Below are positions 42,611-54,341 of a DNA stretch of 64,000 nt, piece by piece. Made by a program: the position numbers and the translations under genes. The notes beneath the pieces are model-generated. The model saw only the letters and a program-made list of their open reading frames with translations. It ran no database searches and had not been told where the DNA came from. Source of the stretch: Solidesulfovibrio carbinolicus (lineage in GTDB: Bacteria > Desulfobacterota > Desulfovibrionia > Desulfovibrionales > Desulfovibrionaceae); assembly GCF_004135975.1 (NCBI RefSeq), contig NZ_CP026538.1, forward strand, positions 1,674,001 through 1,738,000, read 5' to 3'. Numbering within the stretch: the first letter of the stretch is position 1; each line of letters begins with the position of its first letter.

Positions 42611-43019
42611 GGCGTCCTCCGAGAGCGATTTGAGGTTGATGCTTGCCTGGCCGTGTCATGCAACAATGTCTCAGGCGAACGGTCCTGTTCCGACTGGAGC
42701 GGATGGCAGAACGTGTCGCGACGGCTGCCGTGGCAGGTTCGGTCTTTTCCTTGACGTTCCTCGGGTAGTCCGGTCGAGGTCACGCGCTGGTTGCGGCGGA
42801 AAAGACGACGCCTGCGGTCAGGATATGAAGTTGTTGCAATCGGTTCGGCAATGTCTTGTTGGCGCTAGAGCAAGAGGTGGACCAGGACGCACGGACAGGA
42901 TGCTTGAAGAGGATTAATCAATAATTATGGACTTTTGGTGAAATCAAAGCAGCGGCTGGCGCGGTCGGAAGTGTTCAGAAACCGGACATGTTAACCTGAC
43001 ATGTCCGGTTTGCGGCCGA
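42611..43019. other. Alcohol dehydrogenase upstream region
   Basis: These 409 bases hold no gene. They should contain the dehydrogenase promoter. I looked for a GG-N10-GC sigma-54 pattern on the minus strand and found no good one by eye. The left part contains the dehydrogenase ribosome binding site, the right part a strong hairpin after the activator gene. Confidence 0.55.
42980..43010 (-). terminator. Perfect 11-bp hairpin after the sigma-54 activator gene
   Basis: AACCGGACATG at 42980-42990 is exactly inverted at 43000-43010 with a nine-base loop, ten bases past the activator stop. It probably separates the activator transcript from the dehydrogenase gene; no strong T run is present. Confidence 0.6.
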
Positions 43020-44981
<1,962 letters not shown>

Positions 44982-45127
44982 GAAGGTCTCCCCTGCCGCC
45001 TCCGGACGGCGAGCCGGCGTCCGGGCAGCATAGGGCCGGGGCCGGGGCAATTCAAGCCTTGGTCCGCATTGTCTTTCCCCGGGCGAAAGGCTACCAGTCG
45101 GGCGGCGGTTGGAGGCTGCCGCGCCGT

Positions 45128-47359
45128 ATGAACACCCCTCGCGACGTTCTCAAGCAGGTTTTCGGCCACGACCGCTTTCGCGGCCCCCAGCAGGCCATCG
45201 TCGAGCATGTGCTTGGCGGCGGCGACGCCGTGGTGCTGATGCCCACCGGCGGCGGCAAGTCGCTGTGCTACCAGATTCCGGCCATCCTGCGCCCGGGCAC
45301 GGCCATCGTCATTTCGCCGCTCATTGCGCTCATGCGCGACCAAGTGCAAACGCTGACCGGCCTTGGCGTGCGGGCCGAGTGCCTGCATTCGGCCCTGCCG
45401 GCCGGCGCGGCCCGGGAGGTCATGGCCAGGCTGCGCCGGGGGGAGCTCGACATCCTCTACACCGCCCCGGAGCGGTTCATGACCCAGGGTTTCGCCAATC
45501 TCCTGGCCGGGCTGCCCCTGGCCCTTTTCGCCATTGACGAGGCCCACTGCGTCTCCCAGTGGGGGCATGATTTCCGGCCGGAATATCTGCAGCTGGCCTC
45601 CATCGCCCACGACTTTCCCGGCGTGCCCCGCATGGCGCTCACGGCCACGGCCGACGGTCCGACCCGGGCCGACATCCTCACGCGCCTGGAACTGTCCCAG
45701 GCGCGGATTTTCGCCACCGGCTTCGACCGGCCCAACATCCGCTATCTGGTCGAACCCAAGGACCAGCCCCGGCGGCGGCTTCTGCGGTTTATCCGCGAGG
45801 AGCACCCCGGCCAGTCCGGCATCGTCTACCGCCTGTCCCGGGCCAAGACCGAGGACACGGCCCAGTGGCTTACCGACAACGGCATCCCGGCCCTGGCCTA
45901 CCATGCCGGTCTGGCCCCGGCCGAGCGCGACCGCCGGCAGGACCGGTTCATGCGCGAGGAAGGTCTGGTCATGGCCGCCACCGTGGCCTTCGGCATGGGG
46001 GTGGACAAGCCCGACGTGCGCTTCGTGGCCCATCTCGATCCGCCCAAGAGCCTGGAGGCCTACCATCAGGAGACCGGCCGGGCCGGGCGCGACGGCGAAC
46101 CGGCCACGGCGCTGATGCTCTACAGCATGAACGATTTCGCCGCCCTGCGCCGGCTGATTGCCCCGGAAGGCGGCGAAGGCACGCGCACCCGCATCGATCT
46201 GTCCAAGCTCGACGCCCTGGCCGGCTACTGCGAGACCGATTGCTGCCGCCGCCAGACCCTGCTTGGGTATTTCGGCGAGGCCCGGCTTGAGCCGTGCGGC
46301 AACTGCGACGTCTGCCTGGACCCGAGCGAACCCGAGGACGCCACCGTGGCCGCCCAGAAGGCGCTGTCGTGCGTCTTTCGCACCGGCCAGCGCTTCGGAG
46401 CCGGCCATCTGGTCGATGTGCTGCTCGGCCGGCCGACCAGCCAGGTGGAACGCTTCAACCACCGCGAGGTGAGCACATTCGGCATCGGCGCGGACCTGAC
46501 CAAGGACCACTGGCGGGCCATCTACCGCCGCCTGGCCGCCATGGGGGCCTTGGCCCCGGACGAGGCCGGCCATGGGGGGCTGGTGCTCACGCCGCTGGCC
46601 TGGGATATCCTCAAGGGGCAGCGGCCCTTTGCCATGCGCCTGCCCAAGGAGCCAGCGCCCAAGGAGCGGCGCAAGCGCTCCCGGGGGAGTGCCGGGGAGG
46701 GCGGCGGCAAGAAGAGCTGGGTGTATGACCACCTGTCCACCCCCGAGGACGCGGCCCTGTGGGACCGGCTGCGGTCCTGGCGGGCCGAGACGGCCAAAGA
46801 GGCCGGCGTGCCGCCTTACGTGGTCTTCCATGACCGTACGCTGCTTGACGTTGTGCTGCTTAAGCCCCAGGACCCTGCCGGGCTGGCCGGGGCCGGCGGC
46901 ATGGGCCAGGCCAAGATCGACAAATACGGCCAGACGCTGCTTAACATGCTCGCCGAGCACTACGCCGCCCACGGCCGGGCCGCGCCGCGTCCGGCCCTGC
47001 CGCCCGAGTCTGGCGCGCTTGCTCCCCGGGAACCCAACGACACGGCGGCCAAGTCCCTGGCCCTGTTTCAGGAACTCGGCTCGGTGGAGGCGGTGGCCAA
47101 AAAGCGCGAGCTGGCCGTGTCCACCATCCATGGGCATCTGCTGGCCTATGTGGCCTGGGGCAAGATCGAGGCGGCAGCCGTATGCGGTTTGCCGGACGAG
47201 CTCATGGCCCGGGCGTGCGAGACCCTGTCGCGGCTGCGGCGCGAGGGCGTTCCGGGCCTAGGCGCCGCCCACGAGGCCCTGGGCGGCGCGGTCTCGTTTG
47301 AGGCCCTGCGCTGTATCGACGCCGAGCTGCGGGCCAAGGCCCGGGACGGGCAGGAGTGA
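45128..47359 (+). CDS. recQ: RecQ-family ATP-dependent DNA helicase
   Basis: The product is 743 residues. Helicase motifs are complete: [13 protein letters not shown] (motif 0), [16 protein letters not shown] (I), [20 protein letters not shown] (II), LTATA (III) and [13 protein letters not shown] (VI). A zinc-binding set follows ([15 protein letters not shown]), then an RQC-like winged helix and a C-terminal HRDC/helix-turn-helix-like region ([36 protein letters not shown]). It unwinds DNA during recombination and fork repair. It is longer than E. coli RecQ (about 610 residues) because of the extended C-terminus. The next gene overlaps its stop. Confidence 0.92.
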   Translation: MNTPRDVLKQVFGHDRFRGPQQAIVEHVLGGGDAVVLMPTGGGKSLCYQIPAILRPGTAIVISPLIALMRDQVQTLTGLGVRAECLHSALPAGAAREVMARLRRGELDILYTAPERFMTQGFANLLAGLPLALFAIDEAHCVSQWGHDFRPEYLQLASIAHDFPGVPRMALTATADGPTRADILTRLELSQARIFATGFDRPNIRYLVEPKDQPRRRLLRFIREEHPGQSGIVYRLSRAKTEDTAQWLTDNGIPALAYHAGLAPAERDRRQDRFMREEGLVMAATVAFGMGVDKPDVRFVAHLDPPKSLEAYHQETGRAGRDGEPATALMLYSMNDFAALRRLIAPEGGEGTRTRIDLSKLDALAGYCETDCCRRQTLLGYFGEARLEPCGNCDVCLDPSEPEDATVAAQKALSCVFRTGQRFGAGHLVDVLLGRPTSQVERFNHREVSTFGIGADLTKDHWRAIYRRLAAMGALAPDEAGHGGLVLTPLAWDILKGQRPFAMRLPKEPAPKERRKRSRGSAGEGGGKKSWVYDHLSTPEDAALWDRLRSWRAETAKEAGVPPYVVFHDRTLLDVVLLKPQDPAGLAGAGGMGQAKIDKYGQTLLNMLAEHYAAHGRAAPRPALPPESGALAPREPNDTAAKSLALFQELGSVEAVAKKRELAVSTIHGHLLAYVAWGKIEAAAVCGLPDELMARACETLSRLRREGVPGLGAAHEALGGAVSFEALRCIDAELRAKARDGQE

Positions 47360-49356
47360 TGGCGCTGCAAGGGGCGGCCGGTTCGAACGACGCGCACCAA
47401 GGACAGGAGCCGGCCGGCGGATTCGTGCCGCGCGCGGTGAGGCTCTTGCACAACAGCCCCCTGCGCTGGGCCGCCCTGGCCGTGGTGGTGGCGCTTCAGG
47501 GCGTGCTGTTCCTGTCCGGCTACCGCCTCACGCCTGACCAGTTGGCCTTGCACCGGGTGTCCATGCTGGGCTTTGACGCCATCCTGACCGAATCCGTGGC
47601 CGCTGCCGTGGTCTCCGGGCGGTTTTGCTTTTTCTTCTCGCCGCTATCCTATTACGCCGAGTTGCTGTCCGACTATTTTGTGGTCCGGGCGCTGTATGTC
47701 GGCGTCTATTTCGGACTTTTGTGGACCTTTGCCGCCTATTGGGCCCGGCTGGTCCGGGCCGAGGCCGCGACGCTGCTGTTGCTGTTGCTCGTGTCCCTGC
47801 AAATCCTCGATTTCAACAACCTGCCGCCCAACAGCTTCACCATCGCGTTCACCCTGCCGGCGCTGCTGCTGGTTTGTTCTCGACGCGCACTGCTGGCATA
47901 CGACGAGGCGCTTGCCCAGGCCTCGACGGCCAAGCGGCTGGCCCTTTTTGCCGTGGTGCTGACCGCTTATCTGGCCAGCGACTATGTCTTTATATTCGGC
48001 GTCTCCCTGCTGCTCCTGGAGTACGCCCTGGCTTGGTGGCGCGGCCAGGGCGGGCTGATCGCCAAGGGCAAGGCCCTTATTTGGCGCAGGAAAACCTGGT
48101 TCGACGCGGCCCCGGTGGCCTTGGCCGCCCTGGCCTACGGCGGCTGGCGGCTGCTCCATCCGCCGGCTTACGCCGGAACCACCCTGGCCGCGACCTTCGA
48201 TCCGGCCCTGGTTCTGGCCACGGCCGCCGCCCATGCCATGGGCGGCTTCACCCTGGCCCGGCCCGAGCTTTACGCCGTGCTGGCGGCCAATGCCTCGTCG
48301 CCGCCCGGGGGCTGGCTTCCTCTCGTCGGGGTGTTTGTCGGCAGCGCCTTCCTGGGGGCGGCCACGCTCCATGGGCTGCGAGGGCTGGCTTACGGCAAAC
48401 GCCTGACGGCGGCTTGCCTCGGCTTGGCCTTGTTTGTGGTCCTGCCCTTGGCGCTTTCGCCCAAGTACCAGCAATTGCAGCTGGAACATCTCCCTGCCTA
48501 TGTCGACAGCCGGTTCGCCTTCCTGTGGGCCACGGCCGCCCTGGCCTGTCTTGTCTGCCTCCTTGGCAAGCATCTCGGCCACGGGGCGCGGCGGCTTGTT
48601 CTTTCGCTGCTGTTCGGGGTGATTCTCGGCGCGGCCTCGGCCTACACGTACTCCCACAACGCGGACATGAGCCAGGCCATGCTGGAGTACACGGCCGCCT
48701 GGGACCGGGCCGGGAGCCTCGCCGCCGAGGCGCGTGGCGTCGCCGGGCCGAGCGGTTCCGAATCGGGCCTAAACGACAGCATTGCCGCGCGCGTCGATCC
48801 TTTGGGGCTGGTGGCGGGCCATCCCGAATTCGACCTGGAAGCGTATTGGCGGCAGTACGTGGCTTGGCGTGAGGCGCGCCGGGACGACGCCTGGTTTGGC
48901 GTAAGCCTCGGGCGTTTTGCCGTCCGGCCCGTGACGCTTACTCCCGGCCGTCTCTACGCGGCGGCAGAGCTGCCTCGGCGATTTTACGGCCGCGCCGGCT
49001 GGTATTGGCCGGCCGCCTGGGGCGTCTACAGCCGGGGCGAGCGGGCCTGTCTGCCGTTTGAGGGCGTGGCCCCCGGCAAGGACGGTGTGCTGGCCTTCAC
49101 CGCCGGCGGGGTGCTGGCTCCGGGGCGGGATTCCCAGGCGCTGGAGGTGTGGGTCAACGGCCAGCGGCTGGCGACGCTTGGCCTGACGGCCACGCCGGCC
49201 GTACAGCAGGTGGCCGTGCCTGGAGAGTTGCTGAAAGGCGGGCTGGTGACATTCGAATTTCGTGTGGGTCGGCCGTTTTCGCCGGCCTCCTTGGGCGGAG
49301 AAGACCACCGTCGGCTCGGGTTCGCCCTGCTCAACGTCTTGTTCGTCCAGCCCTGA
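47359..49356 (+). CDS. Polytopic membrane protein with extracytoplasmic C-terminal domain, unknown function
   Basis: The product is 665 residues. After a soluble 35-residue start, about ten membrane helices run to roughly residue 430 (WAALAVVVALQGVLFLSGY, LYVGVYFGLLWTFAAYW, LLLLLLVSLQILDF, FIFGVSLLLLEYAL and others). A soluble C-terminal domain of some 230 residues follows, with a beta-rich end (SQALEVWVNGQRLATLGLT, LLKGGLVTFEFRVGRPFSP). The layout resembles GT-C-type or DUF6056-like membrane proteins of envelope polysaccharide work, but no catalytic motif could be pinned down. The start ATG overlaps the recQ stop; functional linkage to recQ is doubtful. Confidence 0.6.
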   Translation: MALQGAAGSNDAHQGQEPAGGFVPRAVRLLHNSPLRWAALAVVVALQGVLFLSGYRLTPDQLALHRVSMLGFDAILTESVAAAVVSGRFCFFFSPLSYYAELLSDYFVVRALYVGVYFGLLWTFAAYWARLVRAEAATLLLLLLVSLQILDFNNLPPNSFTIAFTLPALLLVCSRRALLAYDEALAQASTAKRLALFAVVLTAYLASDYVFIFGVSLLLLEYALAWWRGQGGLIAKGKALIWRRKTWFDAAPVALAALAYGGWRLLHPPAYAGTTLAATFDPALVLATAAAHAMGGFTLARPELYAVLAANASSPPGGWLPLVGVFVGSAFLGAATLHGLRGLAYGKRLTAACLGLALFVVLPLALSPKYQQLQLEHLPAYVDSRFAFLWATAALACLVCLLGKHLGHGARRLVLSLLFGVILGAASAYTYSHNADMSQAMLEYTAAWDRAGSLAAEARGVAGPSGSESGLNDSIAARVDPLGLVAGHPEFDLEAYWRQYVAWREARRDDAWFGVSLGRFAVRPVTLTPGRLYAAAELPRRFYGRAGWYWPAAWGVYSRGERACLPFEGVAPGKDGVLAFTAGGVLAPGRDSQALEVWVNGQRLATLGLTATPAVQQVAVPGELLKGGLVTFEFRVGRPFSPASLGGEDHRRLGFALLNVLFVQP

Positions 49357-49561
49357 GGCGCACGGACTTGGCCGGCCGGCCGAAGTTCGGCCATGGGCAG
49401 CGGACGGTTGCCCAGCGCCGGGGGCGTGGTGGTTGCGCGGGTGGGGATAGAAGAGGAGCGGGCGGGGAACTGATAAACGAGATGTGGCCGATTGCGCAGG
49501 CGCGCCAAGAAGGCGGCGGCAGGGCGATGGCCAGTCCCGAAGGTTTCCCTTGGAGCAAAAC

Positions 49562-49598
49562 ACAAGGCCCGGGCCGACAGCGTCGGTCCGGGCCTTGT
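49562..49598 (-). terminator. Strong terminator after purE
   Basis: A 17-bp stem (arms 49562-49578 and 49582-49598, one G-U pair, loop AGC) is followed on the minus strand by GTTTTG. It ends the leftward purD-purE transcript 18 bases after the purE stop. Confidence 0.8.
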
Positions 49599-49616
49599 CC
49601 ATGAAAAAACGTCCGG

Positions 49617-50114
49617 CTACAGCTTGCTGCCGAGCTTGGCGGCGGCGGTCTCCACGTCGCTGGCAAAGCCTTCGCGGGCGGCACGGATGCGTCCGGCCAG
49701 TTCGGCATCGCCAAGGGCCAGGATGGAGGCGGCCAGCCAGGCGGCGTTTTTCGCGCCGGCTCCGTCCAGGGCCACGGTGGCCACCGGATAGCCCGGGGGC
49801 ATCTGCACGGTGGAGAGCATGGAATCAAGGCCCCCAAGGGCCGAACCCGGGGCGGACAGGGGCACGCCGATGACGGGCTTTATGGTGCGCGCGGCCACGG
49901 CCCCGGCCAGGTGGGCGGCCAGACCGGCGGCGCAGATGAAAATCTGGCAGCCCCGGGCCTCGCACTCGCGGATGACCCGCTCGGTGCGCTCCAGGGTGCG
50001 GTGGGCCGAGGTGACGGTGAAGATGTGCTCGATGCCCAAGGAATCAAGAACCTTGGAGCACGGACGCATTTTCTCTTCGTCGGACATGGAGCCGATCAAA
50101 ATGGCGATGCGCAT
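49617..50114 (-). CDS. purE: PurE, N5-carboxyaminoimidazole ribonucleotide mutase
   Basis: The product is 165 residues with the PurE fold: [14 protein letters not shown] (phosphate loop), [18 protein letters not shown] (catalytic His in SAHRT), [17 protein letters not shown] and [35 protein letters not shown]. It converts N5-CAIR to CAIR in purine synthesis. The motif normally read as SAHRTP has Leu in place of Pro. Its start follows the purD stop with no gap, so the genes are coupled. Confidence 0.92.
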   Translation of the reverse strand: MRIAILIGSMSDEEKMRPCSKVLDSLGIEHIFTVTSAHRTLERTERVIRECEARGCQIFICAAGLAAHLAGAVAARTIKPVIGVPLSAPGSALGGLDSMLSTVQMPPGYPVATVALDGAGAKNAAWLAASILALGDAELAGRIRAAREGFASDVETAAAKLGSKL

Positions 50115-51401
50115 CTATTTTTCCTCCCGTTTGAGGCCCTTGTCGCCGATGTCGCGGCGGCAAAACGCCCCGTCGAAATGCAATTTTTCCACAGCCCGGT
50201 AGGCCGTCGCCTTGGCCTGGGCCAGTCCGTCGCCAAGGGCCGTCACACCGAGCACCCGACCACCCGAGGTCACGACCTGGCCGTCAACGAGCTTCGTGCC
50301 GGCCTGGAACACCTTGACCAGCCCGTCGCCGGCCGCCTCGGCCGCCTCGATGCCGGTGATGGGCATGCCCTTGGGGTAGCTGCCCGGATAGCCCGGCGCG
50401 GCCATGACCACGCACAGGGCGCTTTTGTCCGACCAGCGCACCAGTTCCGGGGTGAGCTTGCCGGCCCGGCAGGCCAGCATGATGGCCGGCAGGTCGCTGG
50501 AAAGGCGCATGAGCAGCGGCTGGCACTCCGGGTCGCCGAAACGGACGTTGTATTCGAGCACCTTGGGGCCGGCCTCGGTCATCATGAGTCCGGCGTAGAG
50601 GATGCCGGTGAAGGGATGGCCGCGCTTGGCCATTTCCCGTAAAATAGGATGGATGACCAGCTCCATCATCTCGGCGTAGCGCGCGGGCGGCAAGACCGGG
50701 GCTGGGCAGTAGGCCCCCATGCCGCCAGTGTTGGGGCCTTGGTCGCCGTCGAAGACGGCCTTGTGGTCCTGGCAAGCGGTCATGGGCACGGCGGTTTTTC
50801 CGTCGCAAAAAGCCAGGAACGAGGCTTCCTCGCCAACGAGCATTTCTTCCACCACCACCGTGCCGCCGGCCGCGCCAAAAGCCTTGTCCACCATGGCTTC
50901 GTCAATGGCGGCCATGGCTTGGTCCGTCTGCGTACAGACGGTGACGCCCTTGCCGGCGGCCAGGCCGTCGGCCTTGACCACCACGGGCCGGCCGAGGTCC
51001 TTGGCGTAGGCCCGGGCCTTGGCCGCGTCGGTAAACGACGCATAGGCGGCGGTGGGCACGCCGGCCGCAGTCATGACGTCCTTGGCAAAGGCCTTGCTGC
51101 CCTCAAGCTGGGCGGCGTAAGCGTCGGGGCCGAAGCAGGGCACGCCGGCGGTTTCCAGGGCGTCGCGCAGCCCGGCCACCAGCGGCGCTTCCGGGCCGAC
51201 CACGACGAGATCCATGCCCCGGTCCTTGGCCAGGGCCACGATGCCAGGCACGTCGGTATCGGAAAGCGGCACGTTTTCACCGCAGGTCGCGGTGCCTCCG
51301 TTGCCCGGCGCGGTGATGACCGCCGACACGTCGGGGCTTTTAAGCAGGGTATGGGCCAGGGCGTGCTCGCGGCCGCCGGAGCCGACCACCAGAATGCGCA
51401 T
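50115..51401 (-). CDS. purD: PurD, phosphoribosylamine-glycine ligase
   Basis: The product is 428 residues from the ATG at 51401, preceded by AAGGAGG, so the long upstream open frame is not used. ATP-grasp landmarks are VVGSGGREHALAHTL at the N-terminus, GPEAPLVAGLRDAL, VVKADGLAAGKGVTV, MLVGEEASFLAFCDG, GPNTGGMGAY and NVRFGDPECQPLL. It makes glycinamide ribonucleotide (GAR) from phosphoribosylamine and glycine. Gene order purD-purE with no gap suggests one transcript. Confidence 0.95.
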   Translation of the reverse strand: MRILVVGSGGREHALAHTLLKSPDVSAVITAPGNGGTATCGENVPLSDTDVPGIVALAKDRGMDLVVVGPEAPLVAGLRDALETAGVPCFGPDAYAAQLEGSKAFAKDVMTAAGVPTAAYASFTDAAKARAYAKDLGRPVVVKADGLAAGKGVTVCTQTDQAMAAIDEAMVDKAFGAAGGTVVVEEMLVGEEASFLAFCDGKTAVPMTACQDHKAVFDGDQGPNTGGMGAYCPAPVLPPARYAEMMELVIHPILREMAKRGHPFTGILYAGLMMTEAGPKVLEYNVRFGDPECQPLLMRLSSDLPAIMLACRAGKLTPELVRWSDKSALCVVMAAPGYPGSYPKGMPITGIEAAEAAGDGLVKVFQAGTKLVDGQVVTSGGRVLGVTALGDGLAQAKATAYRAVEKLHFDGAFCRRDIGDKGLKREEK

Positions 51402-51720
51402 GTCGCGCCTCCTTGGGCGGGGGATAGGCCCGGAGCGCCCGGCCTTGGGATACCCCGGCCGGAACCCTCGGGAACGCTCCCCGCGATATTGGCTGTCGTG
51501 GGGGACGAGCGGCCGGGCAACTCGGCAAAGCCCATCCCAAAGGAAAAAATCCATTAGCCGCAACGCCCGGAAAAGGCAAACCGGTCCGGGAGCCTGGCAA
51601 GGCTCCCGGACCGGCGCAAAACGGCTTCCCAGGCCAAAATAGCCAACTTCCAAGGGGGATATCCGGCCCCGTTTGAGCGTCCTTGGCCGGTTGTCCGAAA
51701 AAATCGACTCCCGAAGTATT
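51402..51720. other. Gap between the purD start and the first chemoreceptor gene
   Basis: These 319 bases hold no gene. They contain the purD ribosome binding site and promoter region and, at 51581-51614, the terminator of the chemoreceptor gene. Confidence 0.6.
51581..51614 (-). terminator. Terminator of the leftmost MCP gene
   Basis: CCGGTCCGGGAGCC at 51581-51594 is exactly inverted at 51601-51614 (14-bp stem, six-base loop), followed on the minus strand by TTTGCCTTTT. It lies about 105 bases past the MCP stop. Confidence 0.75.
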
Positions 51721-54057
51721 TTATTGGCCAAGAGCCCTGGGCGCGTCGTTTGCACTACCCAGGCTGACCATCAGGCTGTTGAGTTCCTGGGCCTGCCGGG
51801 CCAAATCGGACACCGCCTGGGCCGATTGGTGCATGGCCTGGGCGGTTTCGTGGGCAATGGCGCTGATGGATTCCACGGAGCGGTTGATTTCGTCGGAGGT
51901 GGCCGACTGCTGCTCGGCCGCCGTGGCGATGGCCCGGACCTGGTCGCCGGCCGCTTCCACCACGGAGACGATTTCGGTCAGGGCCGCCTCGGACTTTTCG
52001 GCCAGCCCCGAAGCCGTCTCGACCTTGGAAACGGCGCGCTCCACCCGGGAGACGGCATCAGCCGTGCCGCGCTGGATGCCGGCGATGGCCTGGCCCACTT
52101 CTTTGGTGGCGTTCATGGTTTTTTCGGCCAGTTTGCGCACCTCGTCGGCGACCACGGCGAAGCCGCGCCCGGCCTCGCCGGCCCGGGCCGCCTCAATGGC
52201 GGCGTTAAGGGCCAGCAGGTTGGTCTGGTCGGCGATGTCGGAAATGACGTCCATGATGGCCCCGATGCCCTTGGCCTGATCGCCCAGGCCGCGCATGTTG
52301 TCGGTCAGGACCACCGCTTCCTCGCGGATGGAGCCCACGGCGCTCTCCACGTCGGCCACGAGCTTCGCGCCGCCCCGAGCCTTGTCCCGGGCCAGTTCAG
52401 CGCTGCCGGCCGTGGCGGCGGCGTTTCGGGCCACTTCCATGATGGTGGCGTTCATTTCTTCCACGGCCGTGGCCGTCTCCTGGACGCGGCCGTTTTGTTC
52501 CTCGGCCCCGCGGCTGGACTGTTCAATCTGGGCCGAGAGTTCCTCGGAGGCGGCGGCCACCCGGTCGGCCACGGCCGAGGCGCTGGCGGCGGTTTGGGCG
52601 ATGACCGCGTTTTGTTCCTCGATGTGCCGCTTTTGCTCGTAGAGTTCGGTGATGTCGTTCCAAAAGGAGATGGAGCCGAGCAGGGTTCCGTCGAGATCGT
52701 AAAACGGCGTGGTGCGCACGGCGATGCGCAGCTTGCGTCCGGCCACGGTGGTGAAGTCGTTTTCCGCCGCGAGCATTCGGCGCTCCTGGATGGCCCGGTC
52801 GGAAAGGGTGTTTTTGGCCGGATCGTTTAAATAGAACTGTCCCGAGGTTTGGCCGACGGCGGATTTGCCGGGTTCGTATTTGTCGAGGAGCCGGCTGATT
52901 TCCTCGTTGTGCCACAGCATCTTGAAGTCCGGCCCGACGATGCCGCAGGGGGAGGGGATGCCGTTTAACACGCCTTGGGCAAAGCCGAGTTTGGCTTTGA
53001 GTTCGGCCACCATCTGGCGCAGGTTTTCGCCGAAGGCCGCCAGTTCAGCCTTAAGCGGGCACTGGATGGCGGCGTCAAAGTCGCCGCCGGCCACCTTGGC
53101 GGTGAAATCGCTCAAGCACAGAAGCGGCCGCAGCATCAGCCGGCGGGTGATGAGCACAATAACGGCCACGGCCAGGGCGGCCACGCCCAGGCCCAGGGCT
53201 ATCAGCGTATTGCGCTGTTCACCGGCCAGGGTCGTCATCTCGTCGGTGTAATAGGACATGCACACCAGCCAGTTCGTGGAGGGAATGCGGGCCACGGCCA
53301 TGGCCTTGCGTTCGCCGTTCCAAAGATAATCGAAGGTGCCCGAGCCTTTGTCCATGGCCGCCTTGAAGGTCGGATTGGTGGCGAAGCTTTGCAGCAGCAG
53401 TTTCTTGTCCGGGTGGGAGATGAAATTGCCGTCGCTGTCGACCATGAAGCCGTAGCCGCGCTTTCCGAAGCGAATCGGATCCATGATGGCAGCGGTGAAA
53501 CGTCCCCAAAGCGGGGCGGCGGCGATGCCGCCGAGGAGCTTGCCGTCCGGGCCATGCAAGGATTTGGCTACGACATAGATGAGTTCCGAGCTGGAGCCGG
53601 ACTGGAAGACGGAGCGGCTGTGGACCGTGTCCTGCCCGGCCAGGATGGCTTTGACGTAATCCCGGTCCTTGCGGTCGCCGCCGCTGATGTCCTGTCCGTT
53701 GGCATTGTAGCCGGCCACGATCTTGCCGGAGGTGTCGAAGACGGAGAAGGAAAAGAAATCCTTATGATTGTTGATAAAGGAGAGCAGCACCCGCTGGGTC
53801 TCTTCCTTGTTTCCCGAAAAAACCGCCTTGATCTCGTCCTGGGCGGCCAAGGATTCGAGCACTGACGCCGTGCCTTTGAGATAAATGTCGGCGGCGCGGG
53901 CGGTGAGCGCTGCCGTTTGCTCCAAGCCGCTCTCCTGCACGTGTTCGATCATGGTGAACGAACTTTTCGCGACATAAAGCACGAGTGCCGCGACGCCGGC
54001 CAGAATGGTCGCGGCGACGGATGCGGCGATGATGGTGGTGATGCCTGTCTTGCCCAT
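51721..54057 (-). CDS. Methyl-accepting chemotaxis protein 1 of a tandem array (dCache-HAMP-PAS-MCP)
   Basis: The product is 778 residues. TM1 is at about 7-29, a dCache-type periplasmic sensor at 35-280 ([54 protein letters not shown]) and TM2 near 285-305. A HAMP-like linker leads into a PAS domain ([30 protein letters not shown]) and the signalling domain, with tip [36 protein letters not shown]. There is no C-terminal pentapeptide for CheR/CheB tethering. GGAG precedes the ATG. A Cache ligand, probably a small organic acid or amino acid, is unknown. Its signalling half resembles the other array members while the sensor half differs. Confidence 0.93.
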   Translation of the reverse strand: MGKTGITTIIAASVAATILAGVAALVLYVAKSSFTMIEHVQESGLEQTAALTARAADIYLKGTASVLESLAAQDEIKAVFSGNKEETQRVLLSFINNHKDFFSFSVFDTSGKIVAGYNANGQDISGGDRKDRDYVKAILAGQDTVHSRSVFQSGSSSELIYVVAKSLHGPDGKLLGGIAAAPLWGRFTAAIMDPIRFGKRGYGFMVDSDGNFISHPDKKLLLQSFATNPTFKAAMDKGSGTFDYLWNGERKAMAVARIPSTNWLVCMSYYTDEMTTLAGEQRNTLIALGLGVAALAVAVIVLITRRLMLRPLLCLSDFTAKVAGGDFDAAIQCPLKAELAAFGENLRQMVAELKAKLGFAQGVLNGIPSPCGIVGPDFKMLWHNEEISRLLDKYEPGKSAVGQTSGQFYLNDPAKNTLSDRAIQERRMLAAENDFTTVAGRKLRIAVRTTPFYDLDGTLLGSISFWNDITELYEQKRHIEEQNAVIAQTAASASAVADRVAAASEELSAQIEQSSRGAEEQNGRVQETATAVEEMNATIMEVARNAAATAGSAELARDKARGGAKLVADVESAVGSIREEAVVLTDNMRGLGDQAKGIGAIMDVISDIADQTNLLALNAAIEAARAGEAGRGFAVVADEVRKLAEKTMNATKEVGQAIAGIQRGTADAVSRVERAVSKVETASGLAEKSEAALTEIVSVVEAAGDQVRAIATAAEQQSATSDEINRSVESISAIAHETAQAMHQSAQAVSDLARQAQELNSLMVSLGSANDAPRALGQ

Positions 54058-54223
54058 GGCGTTCTCCTTGGTGTGCGGCGTCCGATGCTGTTTTACGCCG
54101 TAACGGTTGTTGTTCTTGCGCCACAGCTGACTGTCACCACTCTTGGAACGACAAGCGGTCGGGTTATGGGCTGCTCGGGGCTAGCCCTGCGGTGTCGGCA
54201 ACCACAGGGCGTCATGTAGGAAA

Positions 54224-54266
54224 GCGCCGTCCGAACGACCGCTGATGCGGACGGTGCGGACGGCGC
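54224..54266 (-). terminator. Hairpin after the second MCP gene
   Basis: GCGCCGTCCG at 54224-54233 is inverted at 54257-54266, and on the minus strand TTTCC follows. It lies some 75 bases past the stop of the second MCP gene. Confidence 0.5.
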
Positions 54267-54341
54267 CGAATGCGGACGACCCGGCGTCGCTTGTGGGCAA
54301 TGGGGGTGATGTCTACTTTGAAAATCGGAAACCGGCAAGAC

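Noticed and set aside
42611-42760. Sigma-54 promoter before the alcohol dehydrogenase
   Set aside because: Several partial matches were tried on the minus strand, but none kept both GG and GC at the right spacing.
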